Part shown: piece by piece, positions 57,142-64,000 of the stretch
Layout of the letters: each line of letters starts with the position of its first letter
Numbering within the stretch: position 1 is the stretch's first letter
Notes under the pieces: model-generated
What the model saw: the letters and a program-made list of their open reading frames with translations, nothing else
The model's database searches: none
What the model was told of the DNA's origin: nothing
Program-made: the position numbers and the translations under genes
Origin: Sphingomonas sp. Root720
GTDB lineage: Bacteria > Pseudomonadota > Alphaproteobacteria > Sphingomonadales > Sphingomonadaceae
DNA length: 64,000 nucleotides
NCBI RefSeq assembly: GCF_001428605.1
Contig: NZ_LMID01000011.1
Coordinates: 496,880 to 560,879 of the forward strand
Direction of reading: 5' to 3'

Positions 57142-57319
57142 CGTCATGATTGCTTTGCCGAACCGCCATCAACGCGGCTGATGGAGCAGGCATCAATTTT
57201 GGCGATGGCGCGCCGCGAAAAGCATCATGCGGGCGGCGACAGCCCCGCTGCTAAACGCGATTCCGCCGAAAAGCCGATCGAGACACGTCCGGCAGGATCA
57301 GGTGTGGGATGCCGCGTAG

Positions 57320-58300
57320 ATGAAGTTGTACACCTTTCTCCTCGATGGGCAGGAGCGGCTCGGCGTCGAGACGAGCGACGGCCGCTTGCTCGATCTCGAG
57401 CATGCCCATGATCTGCTGCGCCAGACGCACTTCGCCCCCTTCGCTTCCATGCTGGCGCTGATCGAGGGCGGTGCGGTCGCGCTCGACATGACGCGCGACA
57501 TGCTGGTCGGGGCGCCTGACGAGGCGCTTCACGATCTCGCGTCCGCCACGCTCGCCCCGCCGATACCGCGCCCGCGCAAGATCCGTGGTTTCTCGGTCTA
57601 TGAGCGGCATCTGCGCCAGGCGGTCGAGGGCGCGGCGCGGATGCTCGCGGCGCGCGAGCCCGATCCCGAAGCCGCCTATCAGGCGGCGCGGCAGGCCTCA
57701 AATCTTGAAGCTTTGGTCGGCCCCGGCTGGCGCGCGACCCCGGGCTATTATTATTCGGATTGCACCGCCGTCACCGCGACCGGCGGCGAGGTTCGCTGGC
57801 CCGATTATTCGGACTGGATCGACTATGAGCTGGAGCTGGTCGCGATCATCGGCCGGCAAGGCAAGGACATCGCCGCCGATCAGGCGCAGGGCCATATCTT
57901 CGGCTATTCGATCTTCAATGATCTCAGCGCGCGCGACGCGCAATTCAAGGCGATGGCGACGGGCCTCGGCGTTGGCAAGGGCAAGGATTTCGACCAGTCC
58001 AATCCGTTTGGCCCGTGCATCGTCACCGCCGATGAGATCCCCGACCCTTACGCGCTGAAGGTGGCGGTGCGGGTCAATGGCGAAACCTGGTCGAGCGGCA
58101 CCGCGGAGGGTCCCTACTGGCGCTTCGCCGATTGCATCGCCTATGCCAGCCAGTCACAGACCATCTATCCGGGCGAGCTGTTCTCGACCGGTTGCGTCGT
58201 CGATTGCTGTTCGATGGAATTGCAGCGCCATGTCCTGCGCGGCGACCGGATCGAGCTGGAGGTCGGGGGCATCGGCGTGCTGCGAACGCGGATCATCTGA
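57320..58300 (+). CDS. fumarylacetoacetate hydrolase family protein
   Basis: This 326-residue FAH-fold protein starts at ATG 57320; no good ribosome binding site is seen. The metal site is visible in DYELELVAIIG (Glu-x-Glu) and the Asp of FNDLSARDAQ, followed by GKGKDFDQSNPFGPCIV, and GELFSTGCVV near the C-terminus. Family members hydrolyse acylpyruvates, decarboxylate oxaloacetate or isomerise/decarboxylate homoprotocatechuate-pathway acids. The N-terminal extension before the FAH core suits the acylpyruvate-hydrolase-like group. It is followed 14 bp later by a carboxymuconolactone-decarboxylase-family gene. Confidence 0.9.
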   Translation: MKLYTFLLDGQERLGVETSDGRLLDLEHAHDLLRQTHFAPFASMLALIEGGAVALDMTRDMLVGAPDEALHDLASATLAPPIPRPRKIRGFSVYERHLRQAVEGAARMLAAREPDPEAAYQAARQASNLEALVGPGWRATPGYYYSDCTAVTATGGEVRWPDYSDWIDYELELVAIIGRQGKDIAADQAQGHIFGYSIFNDLSARDAQFKAMATGLGVGKGKDFDQSNPFGPCIVTADEIPDPYALKVAVRVNGETWSSGTAEGPYWRFADCIAYASQSQTIYPGELFSTGCVVDCCSMELQRHVLRGDRIELEVGGIGVLRTRII

Positions 58301-58314
58301 GAGAAGGCCGGGCT

Positions 58315-58854
58315 ATGGAACAAGGCAAGCGTATCGCGGTCGATCTGGTGCAGCAGAGCGATCATCCCGACGTCGCCGACACCTTCGCGCGATTGAAGGC
58401 CAAGCCGATCGGCATCGTCAACATCCACCGCACCCTCGCGAACAGCCCGGCGGTATTCGACCGATTCATCGCCCTGGCGCATGCGCTGCGCTTCGAAACC
58501 GAGCTCGATCCGGGCGAGCGCGAGCTGGCGATCCTATGCGTGCTCGAACGGCATCAGGGCGATTATGAACTGGACAAGCATCGCATGATCGCCCGCGCCG
58601 CTGGGGTGAGCGAGGCGAAGATCGCCCATGTCCGAGCGCCCGATGCCCAGCCGAGTCTTTTCTCCGATCGCGAGCGCGCGATCCTGACCTTCGCCGAGCA
58701 GTTCGCCGCCGATCCGGGCGAGCGCCCGGCGCACGTCGAAACGGCGATCGAGGCCCATCTCGACAATCGCCAGAGGATCGAGTTGGGGCTGACCCTGGCG
58801 CTCTATCTGGGCCTGGCCCATTTCACGGCATTGCTGGACGTGCCCGAGGATTGA
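58315..58854 (+). CDS. carboxymuconolactone decarboxylase/AhpD-like family protein without CxxC
   Basis: This 179-residue helical protein starts at ATG 58315; a longer ORF to 58132 overlaps the FAH gene and is unlikely. The core helix pattern ELAILCVLERHQGDYELDKHRMIARAAG matches the AhpD-like fold with its conserved Glu and His. The redox C-x-x-C of true AhpD is absent (only one Cys), so peroxidase activity is unlikely. Homologues often accompany FAH and monooxygenase genes in aromatic degradation clusters, with unknown reactions. It is followed by a LysR gene after 52 bp. Confidence 0.82.
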   Translation: MEQGKRIAVDLVQQSDHPDVADTFARLKAKPIGIVNIHRTLANSPAVFDRFIALAHALRFETELDPGERELAILCVLERHQGDYELDKHRMIARAAGVSEAKIAHVRAPDAQPSLFSDRERAILTFAEQFAADPGERPAHVETAIEAHLDNRQRIELGLTLALYLGLAHFTALLDVPED

Positions 58855-58906
58855 CGTTCGGGCTCCCGACAGGGAGTCTAGGAGGATCGAAGGAGAGGAT
58901 GCCGAC

Positions 58907-59845
58907 GTGCCGTTTCGCGGATCGCTGCAGGATATCAGGCTTTTCGTCGCCGCCTATGAGGAGAAGAGCTTCACTGCGGCGGCGCAGCGCGAGAACAGCA
59001 CCCAGTCGGGCGTTTCGCACCATATCCGCCAGCTGGAGATGCTGCTCAACGTCAAGCTGTTCGTGCGCGAGAAGGTGGGCGTCACCGCGACGCCCGTCGC
59101 CGACATCTTCTACCGCAAATGCATCGAGACCCTGCGCGGCATCGACGACGCGACCAACCGGGTCGCCCAGTTCGTTCCCGGCCATCAGGGCACCTTCACC
59201 GTCGGCATCATCCCGGCGCTGACCCACCGGATCGTCGCCCCCACCCTGATGCGCTTCGCCCAGAGCCATCCCAATGTGAAGGTGCGGATCGTCGAGAGCT
59301 TCGGATCGCTGCTGCCGCAGATGATCGCGTCTGGCGAACTCGATTTCGCAATCAGCACCCTGCATGGCGGCGAAACCGGCATCCGCGCCCGGCAGCTTCT
59401 GATCACCCCCGAATGTCTGGTGTCGCAGGCGACGCCCGAGCAGCCGGGGCCGCTCACCACCGCGCCGCCCAACCGTCCGATCAATATCGCCTGGGCGAGC
59501 CGGATGGAGGGCCGCCGCGCCGCGATCATGGCCTGCCTGAGCGCGCACGACATCACCGTCGACGCCGAGTTGGAGATCGATTCGGCTCTGGCGATGCTCG
59601 ACCTGGTCGGGCGAAGCGACTGGCGCACCGTCACCCCCTGCCTGATGATAGATCCCGAGGCGGACCGGCAGCGCTTCGCCATCTACCCCTTGCGCGATCC
59701 CGACGTCGATTTCTCGATCATGCTGCTGGAGCGGACCGCCAATGTCCTGGTCCCCGAGGCCGAGGCCTTCGTCGAGATGTTCACCGAGGAAGCGCGGCGC
59801 GCCTCCGATGGCTGGATGGAGCGTTTCGCGGTCGCGCAGGTCTGA
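58907..59845 (+). CDS. LysR family transcriptional regulator
   Basis: This 312-residue protein starts with GTG 58907, with GGAGAGGA upstream. The HTH (about 8-65) includes SFTAAAQRENSTQSGVSHHI and LEMLLNVKLFVRE, followed by the substrate-binding domain (about 92-300). It follows the FAH and CMD-like genes on the same strand and precedes the LLM monooxygenase. It probably regulates this module; no repeated dyad was found that could be its operator. Confidence 0.9.
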   Translation: MPFRGSLQDIRLFVAAYEEKSFTAAAQRENSTQSGVSHHIRQLEMLLNVKLFVREKVGVTATPVADIFYRKCIETLRGIDDATNRVAQFVPGHQGTFTVGIIPALTHRIVAPTLMRFAQSHPNVKVRIVESFGSLLPQMIASGELDFAISTLHGGETGIRARQLLITPECLVSQATPEQPGPLTTAPPNRPINIAWASRMEGRRAAIMACLSAHDITVDAELEIDSALAMLDLVGRSDWRTVTPCLMIDPEADRQRFAIYPLRDPDVDFSIMLLERTANVLVPEAEAFVEMFTEEARRASDGWMERFAVAQV

Positions 59846-59976
59846 CCGCGCGCCCGGTTCATCAACCGGGGACATGAACCCGACGCAAATTCATAATGCC
59901 GGATCGTCGAACCGCCGCTGCTATGCCGGTTCCAACAGCTTCCGCGCCTAGCGACAGCATCAGTGATGAGGATGGC

Positions 59977-61326
59977 ATGCCGAAAGAGATCAGGCTCAAC
60001 GTGCTCGAGCAGGGCAACCCCAGCTTCCAGGCCTTCGGCCTGTGGGCGCACCCCCGCGACAAGGCGGTCGATTATCTGAAGCTCGATTACTGGCTGAACT
60101 ATGCCCGTCTCGCCGAGCGCGGGTTGTTCGACAACTTCTTCATGGCCGACGTCTACGGTATGCCCGACGTCTACCAGGGCAAGGCCGATGGCGCGCTGCG
60201 CAACGGATCGCAGGCCCCCAGTCTCGATCCGTCGGTCATCGTCACGGCCATGTCGACGGTCACCACCAATCTCTGCTTCACGATGACGGGCAGCGCCTCC
60301 TACGAAAGCCCCTATAGCTTCGCGCGGCGCATCTCGACGATGGACCATCTGATGAACGGCCGGCTCGGCTGGAACATCGTCACCTCCTACCTGCGCTCGG
60401 GCGCGCTCGCGATGGGCCGCACGGGCCTCGCCGAGCATGATCTGCGCTACGAGATGGCAGACGAATTCCTGGAGGGAGTCTATCGCCTGTGGGAAGGCAG
60501 CTGGGCCGAAGGCGCGCTGAAGAAGGACAAGGAGGCACGCGTCTATGCCGATCCGGACCTGATCGACACGGTCGATTTCCGTGGCGAATATCACAGCTTC
60601 CAGGCGATCGCCCCGGTCGAGCCCTCGCCCCAGCGCACGCCCGTCCTGTTCCAGGCGGGCGGCTCCGAGCGCGGCCGCCGCTTCGCCGCCACCCATGCCG
60701 AGGGCGTCTATCTGAACGGCACCAAGCCCGAGCTGGTCGCGGCACAGGTGGCAAGGGTCCGCGCGGCGGCGGAGGCCGAGGGGCGCAACCCGCAGTCGAT
60801 CAAATTCTTCACAGGCATCTCGGTGTTCGTCGACGAAACCGAGGAATTGGCGAAGGCGCGCTACGCCGATTACAAGCGCTATAGCAGCTTCGAAGGACTG
60901 ATTTCGATGATGTCGGGGGCGATGGGAATCGACCTGTCCAAATATCCGCTCGACGAACCGATCGTCTATCAGAAGAACGACGCCAACCAGTCGGCGCTGG
61001 AGATGTTCACCCGCAACAACGCTTGGACCCTCCGCCAGGTGCTCGACGAAAAGGCGCTGTGCGGTACCAATGTCGCCTTCATTGGATCGGCCGAACAGGT
61101 CGCCGACGAGATGATCCGCTGGATGGACGAGGCCGATATCGACGGGTTCAACATCGCCCGCATCGTCGCGCACGAGACGCTGGAGAACTTCATAGACATG
61201 GTCGTGCCCGAGCTGCAGAAGCGCGGCCGCTACAAGACCGCCTACCAGCCGGGTACCTTCCGCGAAAAGCTGTTCGGCCACCGCCGCATCGACAGCGACC
61301 ATCTGGCGGGCAGCTTCAGCCGGTAG
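59977..61326 (+). CDS. flavin-dependent monooxygenase, NtaA/SnaA/DszA (LLM) family
   Basis: This 449-residue luciferase-like monooxygenase starts at ATG 59977, with GAGGA in front; 27 residues of upstream ORF are unsupported. Motifs are FQAFGLWAHPRDKAVDYL, RRISTMDHLMNGRLGWNIVTS, EPSPQRTPVLFQAGGSERG and the C-terminal RGRYKTAYQPGTFREKLFG. It is a relative of the protein at 40345-41712. It needs FMNH2 from a reductase not seen here. It is likely the first oxidative step on the substrate brought in by the TonB receptor at 53135. Confidence 0.92.
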   Translation: MPKEIRLNVLEQGNPSFQAFGLWAHPRDKAVDYLKLDYWLNYARLAERGLFDNFFMADVYGMPDVYQGKADGALRNGSQAPSLDPSVIVTAMSTVTTNLCFTMTGSASYESPYSFARRISTMDHLMNGRLGWNIVTSYLRSGALAMGRTGLAEHDLRYEMADEFLEGVYRLWEGSWAEGALKKDKEARVYADPDLIDTVDFRGEYHSFQAIAPVEPSPQRTPVLFQAGGSERGRRFAATHAEGVYLNGTKPELVAAQVARVRAAAEAEGRNPQSIKFFTGISVFVDETEELAKARYADYKRYSSFEGLISMMSGAMGIDLSKYPLDEPIVYQKNDANQSALEMFTRNNAWTLRQVLDEKALCGTNVAFIGSAEQVADEMIRWMDEADIDGFNIARIVAHETLENFIDMVVPELQKRGRYKTAYQPGTFREKLFGHRRIDSDHLAGSFSR

Positions 61327-61370
61327 GGGATGGGAGAGGAGGGGGCGTGCCTTCTCCTCCCGATCCCGTC
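61327..61370 (+). terminator. imperfect purine/pyrimidine stem after the monooxygenase gene
   Basis: GGGATGGGAGAGGAG and CTCCTCCCGATCCC can pair with a bulge immediately after the LLM stop codon. There is no T-run. The position fits a terminator between the converging LLM and GST genes. Confidence 0.4.
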
Positions 61371-61382
61371 CCGCTGAACAGG

Positions 61383-61469
61383 TTTCGGCATCCACCGGGC
61401 GGGCAGCTTGTCGTTTCGCCTGGCGATTCGTGCGTGCGCTTTTGCCGTGCAGGCGGCGGGATGCCGAAA
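61383..61469. repeat. 11-bp inverted repeats flanking 65 bp
   Basis: TTTCGGCATCC (61383-61393) and GGATGCCGAAA (61459-61469) are exact reverse complements around a GC-rich 65-bp interior, in the 176-bp gap between the converging LLM and GST genes. The right arm also forms a short GCCGAA/TTCGGC hairpin. It may be a REP-like or small non-autonomous element, or a structured 3' end. Confidence 0.5.
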
Positions 61470-61502
61470 TATCTTCGGCGTGACGTTCCCGCGGCGCGGG
61501 GC

Positions 61503-62288
61503 TCAGCCCAGCATCGATAGATAGTAACGCCGCGGCTCGTCGGCCATGGCGTCCTTGATCTCCTGGAGCAGCGCAGGGTCGGCCATCTCCAGCAGCCGCG
61601 CGGTAGAGGGGCGGGTTGCCAGCCGCGCCCACCAGGCGGCGACCTTGGGACGGTTCGCCCAGGCCGGGTCCAGCCCGAATTCGACGAAGCGCAGCATGAT
61701 CGGCAGCATCGCGCAGTCGGCCAGGCTGATCGCATCGCCCACCAGCCAGTCGCGGTCGCCAAGCGCCGCCTCGACGTCGTCGAGCATCTTGCGCAGCTGG
61801 GCCAGCCCTGCGGTCACGAAGGGGCTGGCAGTGCCCTTCCGCACGCAATCCTCGCGCATCAGCCGGTCGCCATGGTTGACCATCGCGTCGAGCATCGCCT
61901 TCAGCCGCGCCTCGTCGACGGGGTCTCCGAACATCGATCGGATGAAGGTGGCGGCGGTGATCGCGCCCAGGGCCGGGAAATATTTCTCGTCGACCCGCTT
62001 CAGCCAGTGGTCGACCTTGATCCGCTCCCAGGGATGCGCGGGTTGCAGCGCCGGGCCGTCATAGGCCTCATCCAGATAGCGCATGATCAGCGAGGATTCG
62101 ACCAGCGGGCGTCCGGCGTCGTCGACGAAGGTTGGCACGACCCCGTCGGGGTTGAGCGCGCGATAGCCGGGGGTACGCAGATACTCGCGCTGCAGCTCGC
62201 GGGTCTGGACCGGCGCGCCTTTTTCGAACAGGGCGGACAGCGCCTTCCGCGCGCAGGTCGCGTGGTGCATCACCAGCAGTTCAGCCAT
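61503..62288 (-). CDS. glutathione S-transferase family protein
   Basis: This 261-residue protein has a thioredoxin-fold N-domain (about 1-80) and an all-helical C-domain. Cys12 in HHATCARKA is at the catalytic position used by omega/beta-type GSTs, and NPDGVVPTFVDD plus VESSLIMRYLDE form the glutathione site. Sphingomonad relatives include dehalogenases, maleylacetoacetate isomerases and the lignin beta-etherases. It could cleave an ether or isomerise a product of this module. It lies 12 bp after the bicupin gene in the same direction. Confidence 0.9.
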   Translation of the reverse strand: MAELLVMHHATCARKALSALFEKGAPVQTRELQREYLRTPGYRALNPDGVVPTFVDDAGRPLVESSLIMRYLDEAYDGPALQPAHPWERIKVDHWLKRVDEKYFPALGAITAATFIRSMFGDPVDEARLKAMLDAMVNHGDRLMREDCVRKGTASPFVTAGLAQLRKMLDDVEAALGDRDWLVGDAISLADCAMLPIMLRFVEFGLDPAWANRPKVAAWWARLATRPSTARLLEMADPALLQEIKDAMADEPRRYYLSMLG

Positions 62289-62300
62289 GGCTGTGTCTCC

Positions 62301-63098
62301 TCAGGCTTGTTCGAGCACGCTGGTCTCGATCATTTCCAGCTCGTCGGACATGGCACGCTGCTCGCAGGCGACGCCTTTCGGCAGGACGACGATATCGCCG
62401 GTTTCGACGCGGAGGGTCTGGCCGTCGATGTCCACGTCCATCCAGCCTTGCATCACCATCAGGAACCGGTAGCGGTCGTCATGCGCCAGCGATCCCGGCT
62501 CGAACGGGCTGGTGCGCGAGCGGCGCAGGCGCCGGATACGGAACCGGCGGTCATAGGGCCCCATCACCGGGTAGAGATAGGCGATCACCCCGCGCGCCTC
62601 GCCTTGGCGGATCGCGGCGCTGCTGCCCCAGGTGCGCGCTGGGGTGTCGATGTCCGAAGCGGGTTCGACCCCTTCGACCGTGCCGAAGCTTCCCGGAAAG
62701 GTGATCTCGGCGACCTGATAGTCGGAGGACGGATTGCTCACGTCGTGCATCACATGGCCGGGAATGAAGAGGATGTCGCCCTTGCCCGCGCGGCCATAGC
62801 GGCCGCCCCGATAGCCCAGCTCGATCGATCCTTCGAGCACCATCGCCACCTGCAGGTCGCAGTCATGATGGTGCCAGGGGCTGCCGAAGGCGGGCTTGTC
62901 GATGAAATGGCCGGGGACGGTGGAGATGGAGCGAGCATCGCCGCCGGTGATCTCCTGCAGCCTGTAGTCGATCGTCCAGCCCGCCGCCGAGCGGTGCGCT
63001 TGGCCAGGCTGGTGCGGCAGCTCAATGCGATGGTCGCCGGCCTTGCGCACATAGGCGCGGATCAGCGTCGCGCTGTCGCTGGTCTGGTGATCGGCCAC
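62301..63098 (-). CDS. bicupin (double-stranded beta-helix) protein
   Basis: This 265-residue protein starts with GTG 63096-63098, with GGGAGAG upstream; a 68-residue ORF extension has no support. The first cupin (about 60-130) has the metal motif SPWHHHDCD...VMVLEGS and GDILFIPGHVMHDV. The second (about 185-255) has HDDRYRFLMVMQGW and GDIVVLPKGV, with fewer His residues. Bicupins of this size include ring-cleaving dioxygenases of the gentisate type and various isomerases. The first cupin could bind Fe. It is transcribed with the GST gene. Confidence 0.83.
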   Translation of the reverse strand: MADHQTSDSATLIRAYVRKAGDHRIELPHQPGQAHRSAAGWTIDYRLQEITGGDARSISTVPGHFIDKPAFGSPWHHHDCDLQVAMVLEGSIELGYRGGRYGRAGKGDILFIPGHVMHDVSNPSSDYQVAEITFPGSFGTVEGVEPASDIDTPARTWGSSAAIRQGEARGVIAYLYPVMGPYDRRFRIRRLRRSRTSPFEPGSLAHDDRYRFLMVMQGWMDVDIDGQTLRVETGDIVVLPKGVACEQRAMSDELEMIETSVLEQA

Positions 63099-63249
63099 GT
63101 CTCTCTCCCTTGGTCTTGCCGCCACGCTACCAGCCCCGGTCCGCCGCGAGGCATTAGAATTTCGCGAATGCGACATGCGATCATTTGATGGGCGGCCCGC
63201 GATGCGCTGGGTTAGCCACGCCTGACGGAAAGACGTGAGGGGAGAGGAT

Positions 63250-64000
63250 ATGGCGGCGATCGGCTTCATCGGCCTGGGCTCCATGGGGCTATGCCTCGCC
63301 ACGCGGTTGATCGAGCATGGCTGGGCGGTGGCGGGCCACGATCCCGCGCCCGGCCCGGCCCAGGCTTTTGTGGCGGCCGGCGGCGAGCTGGCAGCGTCGC
63401 TGCCCGATCTGGTGCGTAACTGCCCGGTGCTGCTCGTCGCGCTGTCGAGCCGCGCCGCCTATGATCAGGTGCTGGCCGGGATCGCGGCGGCCGGCGGCGG
63501 CGGCTGGCTGATCGACATCAACACGCTCGACCCCGCCGAGAAGCTGGCCGCGCGGGATCGCATGGCCGGGACCGGCTGGACGATGCTCGATTGTACCGTC
63601 AGCGGCACCCCGGTGATGGTCGAGAAGGATCTACACAGCCTCTATGTCAGCGGCGGCCCGGTCGAGGGCGATCTGGAGCGGATGATCGCCGACATGGCCG
63701 TGAAGCGCTTCGATGTCGGCGCTTTCGGCAACGCCGCGCGGATCAAGCTGGTGATCAATATGATGGTGATCTGCCATAATGTCGTCGCCGCCGAGGCAAT
63801 GGGCCTCGGCCTCAAGGCGGGTCTTGACCCCGATCAGCTCTACGAACTGATCACCGCCAGCGCGGGCACCTCGCGCATTTTCGAGGTGCGCGGACGAATG
63901 ATGGCGACGGGGGTCTATCCGCCTGAGACGATGTATTCGCTCATCGCCGACAAGGACGGGCCGACCATCGCCGATTTCGCGCGGGGCCTGCGGGTGCCGC
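63250..64000 (+). CDS. 3-hydroxyisobutyrate dehydrogenase-like protein (partial, runs off the right edge)
   Basis: The first 250 residues are visible from ATG 63250, preceded by GGGGAGAGGAT. The protein has the Rossmann motif IGFIGLGSMGLCLA, the substrate-binding block DCTVSGTPVM and the catalytic-type Lys in ARIKLVINMMV, as in beta-hydroxyacid dehydrogenases (3-hydroxyisobutyrate, tartronate semialdehyde). It would interconvert a 3-hydroxyacid and its semialdehyde with NAD(P). It diverges from the bicupin-GST pair and probably starts another operon of the same module. Confidence 0.88.
   Translation, partial: MAAIGFIGLGSMGLCLATRLIEHGWAVAGHDPAPGPAQAFVAAGGELAASLPDLVRNCPVLLVALSSRAAYDQVLAGIAAAGGGGWLIDINTLDPAEKLAARDRMAGTGWTMLDCTVSGTPVMVEKDLHSLYVSGGPVEGDLERMIADMAVKRFDVGAFGNAARIKLVINMMVICHNVVAAEAMGLGLKAGLDPDQLYELITASAGTSRIFEVRGRMMATGVYPPETMYSLIADKDGPTIADFARGLRVP

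Overview
The window is about 64 kb of high-GC DNA from an alphaproteobacterium, most likely a sphingomonad (Sphingomonas, Sphingobium, Novosphingobium or Rhizorhabdus type). The reasons are the complete lig-type protocatechuate 4,5-cleavage gene set, three large TonB-dependent receptors each beside a catabolic cluster, and a beta-aminopeptidase of the BapA type. No rRNA, tRNA, CRISPR array or intact mobile element is seen. The whole window reads as an accessory catabolic region made of regulated modules, with decayed IS3, integrase and MFS remnants between some of them.

Region 1 (1-9071) is a divergent pair of acyl-CoA catabolic operons. On the minus strand are thiolase, enoyl-CoA hydratase, an Asp/Glu-racemase-type protein, two acyl-CoA dehydrogenases and a PntA-like protein that lacks its RQD loop. 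On the plus strand are an Old Yellow Enzyme, a crotonase and an AMACR/CoA-transferase. A small palindrome lies between the two operons.

Region 2 (9072-25980) is the most unusual part. Five near-identical 17-bp dyads of the form TTGTAC-N5-ACAAT precede a fused MlrC-type (M81) metallopeptidase/beta-amino acid aminotransferase, a class III aminotransferase operon (with an M28 peptidase and a serine hydrolase), a P1-family beta-aminopeptidase, a BKACE-family gene and a TonB receptor. A TetR regulator is encoded inside the set. I propose a regulon for uptake and degradation of peptides containing (aromatic) beta-amino acids. Peptides would be hydrolysed outside the cytoplasm, the beta-amino acid transaminated to a beta-keto acid, BKACE would give an acyl-CoA, and a 4-hydroxybenzoyl-CoA-type thioesterase would release the acid. 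If the residue were beta-tyrosine, the product would be 4-hydroxybenzoate, which is exactly the substrate of the neighbouring module.

Region 3 (26027-35267) holds pobA plus the full protocatechuate 4,5-cleavage pathway (ligI, ligU, ligK on the minus strand; ligJ, ligA, ligB, ligC, pobA on the plus strand) with a LysR regulator carrying two HTH domains.

Region 4 (35332-52718) is a second regulon, marked by CCATAGG-N6-CCTATGG dyads at three promoters. It contains a HisD-like dehydrogenase and SDR, a TonB receptor, two flavin-dependent (LLM) monooxygenases, an MBL hydrolase, a LysR regulator, an SDR, an alpha/beta hydrolase, an IlvD/Edd-type dehydratase, an acetoacetate-decarboxylase-like protein, an SMR-like membrane protein, an aldehyde dehydrogenase and an acyl-CoA ligase. 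The substrate is unknown.

Region 5 (52719-64000) starts with a gene-poor stretch holding a possible integrase remnant. It continues with a TonB receptor, an acyl-CoA ligase, a fumarylacetoacetate-hydrolase-family enzyme, a carboxymuconolactone-decarboxylase-family protein, a LysR regulator, an NtaA/DszA-type monooxygenase, a GST, a bicupin and the start of a 3-hydroxyisobutyrate-dehydrogenase-like gene. This again looks like a catabolic module of unknown substrate.
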